DNA of 64,000 nt, taken from NCBI GenBank assembly GCA_003281255.1, contig QCCL01000003.1:1-64000 (forward strand). The letters run 5' to 3'. This DNA comes from Prochlorococcus sp. AG-347-L02 (GTDB lineage: Bacteria; Cyanobacteriota; Cyanobacteriia; PCC-6307; Cyanobiaceae). Each line of letters starts with the position of its first letter. Position 1 is the first letter of the stretch. Shown here one piece after another: positions 53,846 to 63,768 of this stretch. Under the pieces are notes generated by a model. The model was not told the DNA's origin. It worked only from the letters and a program-made list of their open reading frames with translations, and ran no database searches. The position numbers were made by a program, and so were the translations under genes.

Positions 53846-54048
53846 TATTCTTATGGCAGAGGAAAAAAAATTAAATAAATATTTTTTTGTTGTAAAATCA
53901 ACTATATTAAAAGGAATTTATTTAATTTGAACTTTCTTTGAACCTAATATTGAAATGTCAGTTCTTATTAGAACTCTCAATCAAAAAGTTCAAACTTTGA
54001 ACCTTATGAAATCAACCAGAAGCATTGCAAATAAAGGAGTTTACTAGT

Positions 54049-54372
54049 ATGGGTTTCTTTGAGTCAGACATCGTTCAAGAAGAAGCTAAAAAGCTTTTTA
54101 CAGATTACCAAGAACTTATGAAACTTGGCTCTGATTATGGAAAATTCGACAGAGAAGGGAAAAAAATGTTTATAAAAAAAATGGAATCTCTTATGGATCG
54201 TTATAAGGTTTTTATGAAGCGATTTGAATTGTCTGAAGATTTTCAAGCAAAAATGACAGTAGAACAATTAAAGACACAGTTAAGTCAATTTGGAATTACT
54301 CCTGATCAAATGTTTGATCAAATGAATAAAACCTTAATAAGAATGAAGGATGAACTTGATAAAACTTCTTAA
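54049..54372 (+). CDS. DUF1825 protein
   Basis: 107 residues. The ATG at 54049 is chosen because AAAGGAG lies 10-16 bases upstream and MGFFESDIVQEEAKKLFTDY is the family's N-terminus; a TTG at 54025 in the same frame is rejected. It is a helical cytoplasmic protein with KMFIKKMESLMDRYKVFMKR and MTVEQLKTQLSQFGITPDQM. DUF1825 is confined mostly to cyanobacteria, and its function is unknown. tyrS follows after 19 bases. Confidence 0.85.
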   Translation: MGFFESDIVQEEAKKLFTDYQELMKLGSDYGKFDREGKKMFIKKMESLMDRYKVFMKRFELSEDFQAKMTVEQLKTQLSQFGITPDQMFDQMNKTLIRMKDELDKTS

Positions 54373-54391
54373 AGTTAACGGTTAAAGTTTC

Positions 54392-55630
54392 ATGACAGAT
54401 AATTTAAAATTGCCATCATGGCTGTCAAGAGGAATAGAAGAATATTTTCCACTTAAGGGAACAGATCAAACCTTTTCGGAGATAATTGATCATGCGAAAA
54501 AAAATAATAAAAAATTAAGGGTAAAACTCGGCATCGATCCAACTGGAACCGATATTCATCTTGGGCATAGCATTTTGTTTAAAAAACTTAGGGCATTCCA
54601 AGATAATGGACATATTGCAGTTTTAATTATTGGTGATTTTACTGCTCAAATTGGAGATCCAACCGGCAAAAACAAAACAAGAGTTCAGTTATCGGAAAAA
54701 CAAGTTAAGGATAATGCAAAAACATACTTAACCCAACTAGGAATGGGAAAGCCAGCCAATGAATCTATTTTAGATTTTGATTCAAAAGATAAAATAGAAA
54801 TTAGATATAACAGTGAATGGTTAAAAGGATTAAATCTTAATTCGATTATTGAATTGATGGGGAGTGCAACAGTTAGTCAAATGCTAGCTAAGGAGGAATT
54901 TAATAAAAGGTACACTTCGCAAGTCCCAATTGCTTTGCATGAATTCTTATATCCACTATTACAAGGTTACGATTCGGTAATTGTTCAATCAGATATTGAG
55001 CTTGGAGGCACAGATCAGAAATTCAATATTGCAATAGGAAGAGACCTTCAAAGGCATTTTAAACAAGACCCTCAATTTGGTGTTCTGCTGCCAATTTTGA
55101 CAGGTCTAGATGGAATTAAGAAGATGAGTAAATCTGAATTTAACACCGTCGGTTTAACTGAAGATCCTCTTTCAATGTATTCAAAATTAGAAAAAGTACC
55201 CGATAATATAATACCCACCTATTTTGAATTACTTACTGAATTAGATTTAAGTTTTCTGAATAACTCAAATCCTCGTGAATTACAGAGAAGAATGGCTTTA
55301 GAAGTTACTACATCAATCCATGGGGCTGAAGAAGCATTAAAGGCGCAATCAAACTGCGAAAAATTATTTCTTGGGCACAAAGAAAAAGTTGGAGAAATTC
55401 CAGAGATTTCTTTAAAAGAAGTAGTTTTTCCAGTAAAGTTTTTCTACTTATTAAGTGCTCTAAAACTTTTCAAATCTAGTAGCGAATCCAAAAGATCTAT
55501 TAAAGGTGGGGGTGTAAAAATTGATAGTCAGAAAGTAATAAATCCTGATTTAGTTTTTAATTCAAAAAATGATTTGGAAGGAAAAATTTTGCAAATTGGA
55601 AAAAAAATAATTAAGAGGTTTGAAAACTGA
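54392..55630 (+). CDS. tyrS: Tyrosyl-tRNA synthetase
   Basis: 412 residues, class I. The HIGH motif is HLGHS in [20 protein letters not shown], and the KMSKS motif is in [15 protein letters not shown]. The tyrosine pocket includes [20 protein letters not shown] and [14 protein letters not shown]. The C-terminal S4-like part holds [20 protein letters not shown]. This is the longer TyrRS type found in cyanobacteria. The gene starts 19 bases after DUF1825. Confidence 0.96.
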   Translation: MTDNLKLPSWLSRGIEEYFPLKGTDQTFSEIIDHAKKNNKKLRVKLGIDPTGTDIHLGHSILFKKLRAFQDNGHIAVLIIGDFTAQIGDPTGKNKTRVQLSEKQVKDNAKTYLTQLGMGKPANESILDFDSKDKIEIRYNSEWLKGLNLNSIIELMGSATVSQMLAKEEFNKRYTSQVPIALHEFLYPLLQGYDSVIVQSDIELGGTDQKFNIAIGRDLQRHFKQDPQFGVLLPILTGLDGIKKMSKSEFNTVGLTEDPLSMYSKLEKVPDNIIPTYFELLTELDLSFLNNSNPRELQRRMALEVTTSIHGAEEALKAQSNCEKLFLGHKEKVGEIPEISLKEVVFPVKFFYLLSALKLFKSSSESKRSIKGGGVKIDSQKVINPDLVFNSKNDLEGKILQIGKKIIKRFEN

Positions 55631-55636
55631 AAATTG

Positions 55637-56365
55637 ATGAATAACAGATTTAATTCGGAGGAAAAAATAATATTGGCAATTGACGGATTAGATGTAAGTC
55701 AAGCAAAATTACTTTTGGAAAAATGTCCTAATATTAAGTGGGTGAAAGTTGGTTTAGAACTTTTTGTTCGGGAAGGTCCCAAGGTTATTGAAATATTAAA
55801 AGGTTTAAATAAAAAAATTTTTTTAGACTTAAAATTTCATGATATTCCAAATACCATGCGAGCAGCATGTTTCCAAGTTTCAAAATTAGGGGTTGATATA
55901 ATTTCTATACATGCTTCAGCAGGTTTAAAAGCTCTCAAGGATTCGAAAAAAGCATCTTTAGAAGGAGCCACCTCAGTCAGTGTAAAACCTCCATTGGTTA
56001 TAGGAATAACTGTTTTAACAAGCTTTTCTCTTAAAGATTTTCAAACTGATCTTGATAGAAATAATTCAATTGAAGAAAATGTATTGAGACTTGCAAAGTT
56101 GTCTTTTGATGCCGGATTAGATGGATGTGTTTGTTCGCCTTGGGAGGTAAAAATGTTGAGATCTATTTATATGGATAATTTTGAACTTATCACACCAGGT
56201 ATCAGATTAAATATTGACAGTAAAGATGATCAAAATAGAATTATGACTCCCCATGAAGCTTTAGATAATGGCGCTTCTAAGTTAGTCATTGGGAGATCTA
56301 TATCAAAAGCTATAGATCCTAATAAAGCTCTTATAGAAATATTTAAATCTATTGATTCTGATTAA
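55637..56365 (+). CDS. pyrF: Orotidine 5'-phosphate decarboxylase
   Basis: 242 residues. PyrF makes UMP, the last step of pyrimidine synthesis. The catalytic tetrad lies in [40 protein letters not shown] and [17 protein letters not shown] are the phosphate-binding strands. The ATG at 55637 is preferred over the TTG just upstream. It follows tyrS by six bases; the last 17 bases overlap the convergent plsY gene. Confidence 0.95.
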   Translation: MNNRFNSEEKIILAIDGLDVSQAKLLLEKCPNIKWVKVGLELFVREGPKVIEILKGLNKKIFLDLKFHDIPNTMRAACFQVSKLGVDIISIHASAGLKALKDSKKASLEGATSVSVKPPLVIGITVLTSFSLKDFQTDLDRNNSIEENVLRLAKLSFDAGLDGCVCSPWEVKMLRSIYMDNFELITPGIRLNIDSKDDQNRIMTPHEALDNGASKLVIGRSISKAIDPNKALIEIFKSIDSD

Positions 56366-56942
56366 TTTTAGATTCCTCTCCCTTAAGCAATCTTGTTATG
56401 TTTGTTCTATGTTTCCAGATTACCAATAATGCCACAATTAAACTTATAAAAAAATATGAATGCAGAAATTTACCTAGGTAAAAAAACATAAAAATAGGAA
56501 GTAAGGTTGCAGCTGAAATACTGGATAAAGAAACAAATTTAGTTTTTGTTAGGACTATTAAAAAAATACCAAGAGATGCGAGTCCAACTTTCCAAGAAAG
56601 AGCTAAAAACATACCTAATCCAGTTGCAACAGCTTTCCCTCCTTTACCTTTAAGCCATATTGGCCAAATATGTCCTGAGATAGCGGATATCCCTGCTATA
56701 ACTTCTATTAATCCTTGACCTGTGTAATATTGAGCAATTTTTACTGCAACAAGGCCTTTCCCAACGTCAATGATAAATACAAAAAGTGCTGGCCACTTCC
56801 CAACATTTCTTAAGACATTTGTGGCACCTGTAGATCCAGAACCTATAGTTCTTAGATCTATATTTTTGAGATATTTTCCAATTAAAAAACCTGTCGGAAG
56901 TGATCCTAAAAGATAACTTGTAAAAACTATAAAGGTATTCAT
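56349..56942 (-). CDS. plsY: Glycerol-3-phosphate acyltransferase PlsY
   Basis: 197 residues, several helices. PlsY transfers an acyl group from acyl-phosphate to glycerol-3-phosphate. The motifs [37 protein letters not shown] and [20 protein letters not shown] are characteristic. It lies five bases downstream of the DUF3086 gene and overlaps the 3' end of pyrF, so any terminator must sit within coding sequence. Confidence 0.95.
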   Translation of the reverse strand: MNTFIVFTSYLLGSLPTGFLIGKYLKNIDLRTIGSGSTGATNVLRNVGKWPALFVFIIDVGKGLVAVKIAQYYTGQGLIEVIAGISAISGHIWPIWLKGKGGKAVATGLGMFLALSWKVGLASLGIFLIVLTKTKFVSLSSISAATLLPIFMFFYLGKFLHSYFFISLIVALLVIWKHRTNITRLLKGEESKINQNQ

Positions 56943-56947
56943 AAAGA

Positions 56948-57958
56948 TTAGTTCAGTTCAAGATCATCGAAAATTTCATTATCTGAACCGGCAAATGCTA
57001 CCCATAATGGGAATTGAAGTATTGGAATTTCAACAGAGGTTTCTGCTGCATCAATGATAATAAATGGCAATTCTTCATTTGCTTCTAATCTATCTGATCT
57101 CTCGATAACACCTTCAGGCCTTTCAAAAAGAACAATCCCACTATTAGGTCCAAAGTCATCCCTTGTTAGACCAAGTGAATCTTGAAGAATTCTTCTCCAT
57201 TCACCTAATCTTTCAGGCTGCGAAGCTAAAATAAGAGTCTGAAACTGATCTCCATATAGTTCGCCAAGAATAGATATTAAACCCGCTGATAACAAGGCAT
57301 TTTTTTGTCTAGAACCTCTACTTTCAAGAGAACCTCTTCCTCCCATGTTAAAGAACCAATCATCCATGATTTCTATATCTGATGAATCAAGACTCCGTCT
57401 TAATTTCCAAGGTTCTGCATAAAAGTCAGGTTGTTCTTTAAAACTTGAAAAGCAACTTTTTATAATCTCTTCGTCTGGCTTAAATGTTTCAGAAAGAGCG
57501 GGAACGTTAACTACATTATTTGTGTTATTGCTTTGCTTTTTCTCATCAAGGGGAGAAGGCTTTACGATTATTGGTTGAGAAACTAATTCAAGTTTCTCTA
57601 CGTTTTGTGCAAGATTCTGCAAAGCTCCAGTTAAGTACTCTTGAAAGCCTTTAACTCTTTTAGCAATATTATCTGACTGTCCTTTAAAATTTGACTCAAT
57701 ATCTTTTTCTATTTCATTTTTTTTTGTTTCTAACTCTTTTATTTCTTTAACTAAAGAGTCTTTTTTTGAAACTAGATCTCTAAAAATTTCATTGGAAATT
57801 TCATCAAAAGATTTAGTTGATTTGTCGTTTTTTGGTGTAATTTTTTTATTTTGCGATGTATTTTTCTTACTAATTTGTTTGGTTTTATCATCTGAAATTG
57901 ACTTATCTACTATTAATTCCTTTTCAGGATTATTGTCGGAAATTTCTTTATTGGTCAT
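56948..57958 (-). CDS. DUF3086 protein with long coiled coil
   Basis: 336 residues. Residues 1-60 are Lys/Asn/Asp-rich and probably disordered; about 60-125 form a coiled coil ([40 protein letters not shown]). The C-terminal domain (about 165-336) has [40 protein letters not shown] and [20 protein letters not shown], which I take to be the cyanobacterial DUF3086. Function unknown. Same strand as the DUF3119 and MlaE-like genes. Confidence 0.82.
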   Translation of the reverse strand: MTNKEISDNNPEKELIVDKSISDDKTKQISKKNTSQNKKITPKNDKSTKSFDEISNEIFRDLVSKKDSLVKEIKELETKKNEIEKDIESNFKGQSDNIAKRVKGFQEYLTGALQNLAQNVEKLELVSQPIIVKPSPLDEKKQSNNTNNVVNVPALSETFKPDEEIIKSCFSSFKEQPDFYAEPWKLRRSLDSSDIEIMDDWFFNMGGRGSLESRGSRQKNALLSAGLISILGELYGDQFQTLILASQPERLGEWRRILQDSLGLTRDDFGPNSGIVLFERPEGVIERSDRLEANEELPFIIIDAAETSVEIPILQFPLWVAFAGSDNEIFDDLELN

Positions 57959-57993
57959 TTAAATAATTTTGATGAATAAACAAAGTCTGAATT

Positions 57994-58410
57994 TTAAGAA
58001 TTTTTAATTTCCAGGGAGTCAACTTTTTTTATGAGCTCATTTTTTAATTGCTTTGGATTAAATAAAATTGGTAATAAATGAGGACTGGACTTTTCTCTAA
58101 AATAAAAAATACCTGGGATTATAGGGAAAAAGAATTTCCATGATATCCAGTTCTTGAATGGAAAAGTTCTAATCGCCTTCCCTAATTGTAAAACGATAAA
58201 ATCATCATTTGTAATTTTTATTCTTAAGGTGAATGACTGAAGTAATAAAAAAAAGCTAAAAGAAGCAAAAACTATTGTTGGCAAAGAACCAATATTCAAA
58301 AATAAAAGCATAAAACTTAAAACTATTAGAATGATTGGCAACTGAAATGATGGAGATATAATTACTGGTTCTTCTTTTTTTGATTTTGTGTTAAACATAG
58401 GATCATCCAA
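57994..58410 (-). CDS. DUF3119 membrane protein
   Basis: 138 residues. Two helices (about 25-42 and 45-62) are followed by a short domain with FIVLQLGKAIRTFPFKNWIS and WKFFFPIIPGIFYFREKSSP, matching DUF3119, a small cyanobacterial and plastid family. Its start overlaps the stop of the MlaE-like permease by eight bases, so it is probably part of that unit and may work with lipid transport. That link rests on gene order only. Confidence 0.82.
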   Translation of the reverse strand: MDDPMFNTKSKKEEPVIISPSFQLPIILIVLSFMLLFLNIGSLPTIVFASFSFFLLLQSFTLRIKITNDDFIVLQLGKAIRTFPFKNWISWKFFFPIIPGIFYFREKSSPHLLPILFNPKQLKNELIKKVDSLEIKNS

Positions 58411-59158
58411 ATAAAATTTGTGTTAGAAATACATCCATTAAAGATACAGTAACGAGAGTCATTACAACTGCTCCTGTTGTACTTGTTCCAACTTCTTTTG
58501 GACCACCTTTAGTTGTGAGTCCATATCCACAAGCAATGATTGAAATAAGTAATCCGAACACTACAGATTTTATTAACATTGAAGTTAAATCTGTACTGGT
58601 TAAACTCACATTACCTGATCTTACAGATGTCCAAAAAACTATTGGAGGAACTTTATAAAAAATTGTGCTCCAGATTTGTCCGCTCCATAAAGCTACAGAT
58701 AAAAACAAAAGACACTGTATTGGAGACATTATTACCATTGATAGTAACCTTGGGACTACCAAATATTGGACTGGTTCGGTCCTTAACATAGTTATTGCGT
58801 CAATTTGTTCTGTGACTTTCATAGTGCCCAGTTGAGCAGCATATGCAGTTGCAACCTTTCCAGTCATTAAAGTAGCAGTTAGAAGAGGAGCCATTTCTCT
58901 CGCCATGCCTACTGCTAATAAACCTCCAATTTCACTTGAAACCCCCATACTTGTAAGTTGTGATGCAACTTGAATATTAAAAACTGTACCTGCGGCAATT
59001 CCTGTAATTAATACAATTAACAAACTTCCAGGACCTGACTCCATAAGTTGGTCAAACAGATCATTTTTGGAAATTTTACCCTTGAAGATAAAATAAATTG
59101 CTTGCCCGCCAATAATTAAGCTGCTTAGAAGTCTTTTGAAAAAATTAAGGTAATACAT
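58403..59158 (-). CDS. MlaE/Ycf63-type lipid ABC permease
   Basis: 251 residues, five or six helices. LIVLITGIAAGTVFNIQVAS, GMAREMAPLLTATLMTGKVA and TAYAAQLGTMKVTEQIDAIT are the MlaE motifs; plastid homologues are Ycf63/TGD1. Such permeases, with an ATPase and an MCE-domain substrate-binding protein, move phospholipids between membranes. Neither partner gene adjoins. It overlaps DUF3119 by eight bases and starts nine bases after the MFS gene. Confidence 0.9.
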   Translation of the reverse strand: MYYLNFFKRLLSSLIIGGQAIYFIFKGKISKNDLFDQLMESGPGSLLIVLITGIAAGTVFNIQVASQLTSMGVSSEIGGLLAVGMAREMAPLLTATLMTGKVATAYAAQLGTMKVTEQIDAITMLRTEPVQYLVVPRLLSMVIMSPIQCLLFLSVALWSGQIWSTIFYKVPPIVFWTSVRSGNVSLTSTDLTSMLIKSVVFGLLISIIACGYGLTTKGGPKEVGTSTTGAVVMTLVTVSLMDVFLTQILFG

Positions 59159-59167
59159 TTCTTTATA

Positions 59168-60565
59168 TTAGTTTGTAATTAATTTTCGATCCCATTTTCT
59201 CATGATTAAAAGACCAATTATTACCAGGATTGAGGGTATCAAACCAATACATAATCTAATAGTTAATTGTGCTGAGTAGCATTGTTCAATAATATTTAGA
59301 CCTTCTTTATTAATAATGCATGATTGATAACCAGATAAATACAACAAAAATCCTAATAATTGAACACTTAATGCAATACCAATCTTCTGAATAAGTACCA
59401 TCCAAGCAGTATATAATCCTGCTGGTTTTTCTGGATCTTCGTCTATCGCATCAGGAAGTAGTGACCAAGGGATAAGAAAAGCGGTTGAAGCTCCAATACC
59501 AATAAGACAGATTATAAAAATTAAGAGAATGAACAGAAATATGTTACCGGCATTTAGGAATAAACTATCTTCAACTCCTGAAATTTTTGAAAATGAAGGT
59601 AAAAATAAAGCTGCTGTACATGAAACAATCCACATAATCGATCCATAGTTTAAAGCTGAAATCCTATTCAATTTATTTGATACTCTGGTCCATATTTGTA
59701 AACCCACTAAAGCGCTAATTTGGAAAGGTATCGGGATCCACTTCGCAATATATGTTGGTACATTCAGTACATCCTCTACATAGATTAAAGCTACCGTTTG
59801 CATCAATTGTAAAGCGCACCAGAGAAGAATATAAAGAGTAATAACTTTTAGAAATTTTTTATTTCTGAAGATCCTTTTGAATTGAAGTGTTATTGCTTCA
59901 ACTTTTCCTGAAGGCCTTCTTGCTTTTTTTGCGAATGGAGCCAATCCCCAACAAGAAATTAATGTTGCAGCAACTGCAATGCATCCGCTTATTTTACCCA
60001 TTAAAAAATATTCATTATTTGCTGATCCTTCAGAATTTAATACAATTCCAGCAATAATTAAACCAGTTAGTCCTGCAATTATTGAGCCAGTAAATCTTGA
60101 TGCGTTTAGTCTTGTTCTTATTGCTGTTTTTTCAGAAATTTCAGTAGATAGAGCTGCAAAAGGAAGATTAATACTCGTATAAGCAGTCATTACGACTATA
60201 GAAATTATGGCATAGTAAATAGTCTTGGTTAGCACGGAACCAGTGGGTGTCCACCATATCGCAGCTAAAGAGAAACCAAGAGGAACAGATGCTGCCACCA
60301 TCCAAGGGATTCTAGGCCCCCATCTTGATTTAGTACGATCACTTAACCATCCAATTAACGGATCATTTACTGCATCCCATATTTTTATTAACATTAATAA
60401 TGAACCTGCAATTATTACTGGTAAACCAGCAGAAATAAAGAATTTGAACAGGAAAAAACCAAATTGCGTGGCGACTAAACCTGTGCCTGCGTCTCCTAGC
60501 CCATAAGAGAACATTAATCTTGTTGTTGATCGAGTAATATTTTTTTTCGAGTGTGAATTTTCCAA
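59168..60565 (-). CDS. MFS sugar:cation symporter-like (GPH family) transporter
   Basis: 465 residues, about 12 helices. LIKIWDAVNDPLIGWLSDRT is the GPH-type DxxxDPxxGxxSD motif in loop 2-3, followed by KSRWGPRIPWMVAASVPLGF. This suggests a sugar- or glycoside-type symporter rather than a drug exporter. The long loop before helix 7 (ARRPSGKVEAITLQFKRIFR) and a Cys-containing loop (QSCIINKEGLNIIEQCYSAQ) near the end are visible. Substrate unknown; MFS annotations from sequence are weak. Confidence 0.82.
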   Translation of the reverse strand: MENSHSKKNITRSTTRLMFSYGLGDAGTGLVATQFGFFLFKFFISAGLPVIIAGSLLMLIKIWDAVNDPLIGWLSDRTKSRWGPRIPWMVAASVPLGFSLAAIWWTPTGSVLTKTIYYAIISIVVMTAYTSINLPFAALSTEISEKTAIRTRLNASRFTGSIIAGLTGLIIAGIVLNSEGSANNEYFLMGKISGCIAVAATLISCWGLAPFAKKARRPSGKVEAITLQFKRIFRNKKFLKVITLYILLWCALQLMQTVALIYVEDVLNVPTYIAKWIPIPFQISALVGLQIWTRVSNKLNRISALNYGSIMWIVSCTAALFLPSFSKISGVEDSLFLNAGNIFLFILLIFIICLIGIGASTAFLIPWSLLPDAIDEDPEKPAGLYTAWMVLIQKIGIALSVQLLGFLLYLSGYQSCIINKEGLNIIEQCYSAQLTIRLCIGLIPSILVIIGLLIMRKWDRKLITN

Positions 60566-60626
60566 TCTTTTTACTTTGTTGATTGTTTGATAATGTATTA
60601 TTGCATTGGTAATTCTATTACTTAAT

Positions 60627-60697
60627 GCGGGCGTGGTTTAGTGGTAAAACCTCAGCCTTCCAAGCTGAAGATGCGGGTTCGATTCCCGCCGCCCGCT
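60627..60697 (+). tRNA. tRNA-Gly(TCC)
   Basis: A full cloverleaf: acceptor GCGGGCG/CGCCCGC with discriminator T, D arm GTTT/AAAC, anticodon stem TCAGC/GCTGA with loop CTTCCAA giving TCC (glycine), and T arm GCGGG-TTCGATT-CCCGC. No CCA is encoded. It is plus-strand and ends one base before the convergent glgX stop, so the two 3' ends abut. Confidence 0.95.
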
Positions 60698-60698
60698 T

Positions 60699-62732
60699 TT
60701 AGAATATATTATTTTTTGCCCCAAATACTTCTTCTGAAATGATTAATAAAGAGCTTCTACTCTTTATTGAAACAGATTTTTCACTAATAGTTAAGGGTTT
60801 AAAAATCTCAGACATGCTAGTGTCAACAACTTTTAACCAATTAGATTTACATTTCGGTAAGGAGAAATCGATACTTTTTGAATATGCATTTAAACCTATC
60901 CAGACCAGCGGATTAGTATTGCCTTTGTTAATGCTAAAGGCAACAGTGTGAGACCAACTACTCCAATCGGGTCTATCTAACTTTGTTCCATGCCAATGGT
61001 ATGTTGGAATCTCTTGGTTTGTTTGATTGTTAGGGAAGAATGATGGATTAAAAATGTTTATTAGTTTCTTTCGGATTTTTATAACGTATTTAAAATATTC
61101 TAATAATTCCAAATCTTGTTGACCATGTTCCCAATTCATCCAGCCCAATAAATTATTTTGGCACCAAGAATTATTGTTACCCCCTTGTGACCTTCCTATC
61201 TCATCACCCATAAGTATCATTGGAACACCTTTAGATATAAGTAAACTAAGAATAAGATTTTTTTGTTGTCTTTTTCTTAAATCATTAATTAAAAAGTTAG
61301 TTGTTGGTCCCTCTGTACCATGATTCCAAGAATTGTTATGGTTATCACCATCTCTATTTTGTTCTCTATTGGCAAAATTATGTTTTCTATTGAAAGTTAC
61401 TAAATCTTTTAGAGTGAATCCATCATGCGAAGTAATAAAATTTATTGATTTTGGGAAAATATTATCTTCTTTATAAATAGATGGCGTCCCTTTTATTTTA
61501 TCGCTCATATTCCAAGCTGTATCTTTATCCCCCTTCCAAAATCTCCGTAAGTCATCTCTAAAATGACCATTCCAAGTGAAAGTATTCTTAGATGGGAAAT
61601 CACCTAATTTATATAAACCGCCACAATCCCATGGCTCACTTATGAACTTGATATCGATAAGTTCTGGTTCGCATTCTATATCCTCAAAAATTGGAGGATT
61701 ATCAAGCGGTGAAAGATTTTCTCCTCTTGATAGAGCAATTCCTAAATCAAATCTAAAACCATCAACTCCTAATTCACTCGCCCAACATTTTAATGATTCA
61801 ATTATGAGTTTTCTAACTAATCCTCTGTTTGCTGCAATAGTATTACCACATCCGGAGACGTCCTGATAATTTTTATCTTTTCCAATAAAGTAATAAAGAT
61901 TTTCATCTATACCTTTCCAAGATATTGCTGGCCCTTTTGAATCACCTTCGGAAGTGTGATTGTATACAACATCTAAGATGACTTCAATGTCTGCTTTATG
62001 ACATTCCTCTACAAATCTTCTAAATTCCTCTCTATTATTATCGGCGGATTCATTAGAAAGATATTCAAAATGCGGAGTAAACCAATTAATTGGACTATAA
62101 CCCCAAAAATTTTTTAGACCATTTGGGGCATCAGTAGGATCAAAACAAAAAATTGGAAGTAATTCAATTGTCGTAATACCCAGTTCTTTGAGATACGGAA
62201 TTTTTTTTAAAAATTTCTTAAAACAACTTTCATTTTTATCAGTTGATTCAGTGAAAGCTTTGATATGGAGTTCATAAATAATTGTTTCTTCCCAAGAATG
62301 TTTCGGTCTTGGATAATCTTTAAAATTAAATAATTTTCTATCGCAAACAATGCTTTTAAGACAAGAATTAGTATTTTCTTTCGTTTTTAATGCATTTTCT
62401 CTTTTATAACTTCCCCATCCGGTAATACCCCTTGAACATGGATCAAGTAATACTTTTTTTTCATAGTTATTATTAATTTCATTATTTTTTTGTTTTACTC
62501 TAAAAGCATAAATGCAACCTTCATCTAGATTTTTTATTTCCGCATGCCAGTAAGGACCTTTATTATGAGTCTGGTCTAATTTGAATATACTTTTTGGGGA
62601 AATAGAATCCTCTTTCTCAAACAATAAGATTTCTACATATTCTGCATTTGTGGCTATTAAGGAAAAATTAACCCCTTGTGAAGTTAGAGAACTCCCTAAA
62701 GGAAATGGTTTACCTTTATTGAGATGAATCAC
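60699..62732 (-). CDS. glgX: Glycogen debranching enzyme (isoamylase type)
   Basis: 677 residues, GH13. The N-terminal CBM48-type domain is about 1-140 (PFPLGSSLTSQGVNFSLIAT). The barrel motifs are DVVYNHTSEGD (region I), GFRFDLGIALSRGE (region II, nucleophile Asp), EPWDCGGLY (region III, acid Glu) and FITSHDGFTLKDLVTFN (region IV). It hydrolyses alpha-1,6 branches of glycogen, the carbon store of these cells. No other glg gene is near. The end abuts the tRNA-Gly gene. Confidence 0.93.
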   Translation of the reverse strand: MIHLNKGKPFPLGSSLTSQGVNFSLIATNAEYVEILLFEKEDSISPKSIFKLDQTHNKGPYWHAEIKNLDEGCIYAFRVKQKNNEINNNYEKKVLLDPCSRGITGWGSYKRENALKTKENTNSCLKSIVCDRKLFNFKDYPRPKHSWEETIIYELHIKAFTESTDKNESCFKKFLKKIPYLKELGITTIELLPIFCFDPTDAPNGLKNFWGYSPINWFTPHFEYLSNESADNNREEFRRFVEECHKADIEVILDVVYNHTSEGDSKGPAISWKGIDENLYYFIGKDKNYQDVSGCGNTIAANRGLVRKLIIESLKCWASELGVDGFRFDLGIALSRGENLSPLDNPPIFEDIECEPELIDIKFISEPWDCGGLYKLGDFPSKNTFTWNGHFRDDLRRFWKGDKDTAWNMSDKIKGTPSIYKEDNIFPKSINFITSHDGFTLKDLVTFNRKHNFANREQNRDGDNHNNSWNHGTEGPTTNFLINDLRKRQQKNLILSLLISKGVPMILMGDEIGRSQGGNNNSWCQNNLLGWMNWEHGQQDLELLEYFKYVIKIRKKLINIFNPSFFPNNQTNQEIPTYHWHGTKLDRPDWSSWSHTVAFSINKGNTNPLVWIGLNAYSKSIDFSLPKCKSNWLKVVDTSMSEIFKPLTISEKSVSIKSRSSLLIISEEVFGAKNNIF

Positions 62733-63167
62733 TTTCTCTTTATCATTGATTAGTTAAATATTGAGATAATTTATTTAAATTACTGATATTTGAATAATAG
62801 ATGCAAAATTTAAAAAAAAACTCAAATTTAAGGCTTCACTAATCAACTTTATTACATCTTGGAGAGTATTAATTTTCTAATTAATTACAATTTCTTCATC
62901 CATCTGCTCAGTGCATAAAACGATTTAGAGAGAAAGATTAATAATGAGAAAACCAGATTTTTCTTGATTTCAAAATACAAATTATGCTTTTTCATGTGAT
63001 GAGAAGGAAATATATCTGAAAATTAATAAAACATAATAAATAGCTCAAATTCTTAAATTCATCCCCCTTTTACATTTTCTACTTTTGCTAGATGTAGTTA
63101 GATTTTTTAAGGCTAAATCCAGTTCTACCAATGCTTTTAGCTGTTTTCTAAATGAATAGTCTATTTT
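62733..63167. other. 435-base gap with glgX promoter side
   Basis: The left end must hold the promoter for the minus-strand glgX. An open minus-strand frame at about 63053-63160 (FRKQLKALVELDLALKNLTT) looks protein-like but has no ATG and is not called. I see no hairpin or RNA gene here. Confidence 0.4.
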
Positions 63168-63284
63168 TTATAAATGAAAAAGTGCGGCTATAAAAATAAA
63201 TAATATTGCTAAAAATGTCCCTAAAATTTGTATAAAGCTTTGCGCCGCCGGCATTTTCGGTTGCCGTATTTGTATTTGCTCCAT
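63168..63284 (-). CDS. Small membrane protein, 38 aa
   Basis: The ATG at 63282-63284 gives MEQIQIRQPKMPAAQSFIQI followed by LGTFLAILFIFIAALFHL: a polar start and one helix. The frame stays open upstream to a TTG at 63357-63359, but that extension is a Lys/Arg run that would overlap the HU gene start, so it is rejected. Divergent from the HU gene. Family not recognised. Confidence 0.55.
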   Translation of the reverse strand: MEQIQIRQPKMPAAQSFIQILGTFLAILFIFIAALFHL

Positions 63285-63358
63285 ATGATGTGGAAGTTCG
63301 AGGTTTAAACACGATTTAAATCTTTTTTTTTTAAACCTTTGCTTTAATTTAAATTTCA

Positions 63359-63634
63359 ATGAACAAAGCTGATTTAGTAAATCTTGTTGCAGCTCGGACA
63401 GAGCTCACAAAAACTGATGTTTCTTTAGTTGTTGATGCAGCTATTGAAACTATTGTTGATTCAGTAGTGGAAGGCAAAAAAGTCTCTTTACTAGGATTTG
63501 GTTCTTTCGAACCAAGAGATCGTTCTGCAAGGCAGGGATTAAACCCTAAGACAGGCGAAAAAATAGCAATACCTGCTAAAAGAGTTCCAACATTCTCTGC
63601 AGGTAAACTTTTTAAGGATAGAGTTCAAGGGTAA
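63359..63634 (+). CDS. hup: DNA-binding protein HU
   Basis: 91 residues. HU binds and bends DNA as a dimer. MNKADLVNLVAARTELTKTD is the helical N-terminus, GKKVSLLGFGSFEPRDRSAR the core and arm base, and QGLNPKTGEKIAIPAKRVPT plus FSAGKLFKDRV the arm and C-terminus. The gene is followed by a terminator at 63667-63692. Confidence 0.96.
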   Translation: MNKADLVNLVAARTELTKTDVSLVVDAAIETIVDSVVEGKKVSLLGFGSFEPRDRSARQGLNPKTGEKIAIPAKRVPTFSAGKLFKDRVQG

Positions 63635-63666
63635 TCTTTTTAATCTATTTCTTCCTTTAATAACAA

Positions 63667-63692
63667 GGTGCTCTTTTAGGGCATCTTTTTTT
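63667..63692 (+). terminator. Rho-independent terminator of the HU gene
   Basis: GGTGCTC (63667-63673) pairs with GGGCATC (63679-63685), with two G-T pairs and a five-base loop, followed by seven Ts. It lies 32 bases past the HU stop. Confidence 0.8.
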
Positions 63693-63768
63693 ATCGCAAT
63701 AAAATGTAATTAGCTCAATGACCAAAACTCCTGCCGAAGCATCCAAAATTTTGAAATCTTAAAAAGTA

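Noticed and set aside
53853..53930. 25-codon frame after the TPR gene (MAEEKKLNKYFFVVKSTILK)
   Set aside because: Short, no clear ribosome binding site, and no conserved feature; kept only as a note.
63053..63160. Minus-strand frame FRKQLKALVELDLALKNL before the HU region
   Set aside because: No ATG start, only an internal TTG. It may be a fragment, but I cannot support it as a gene.
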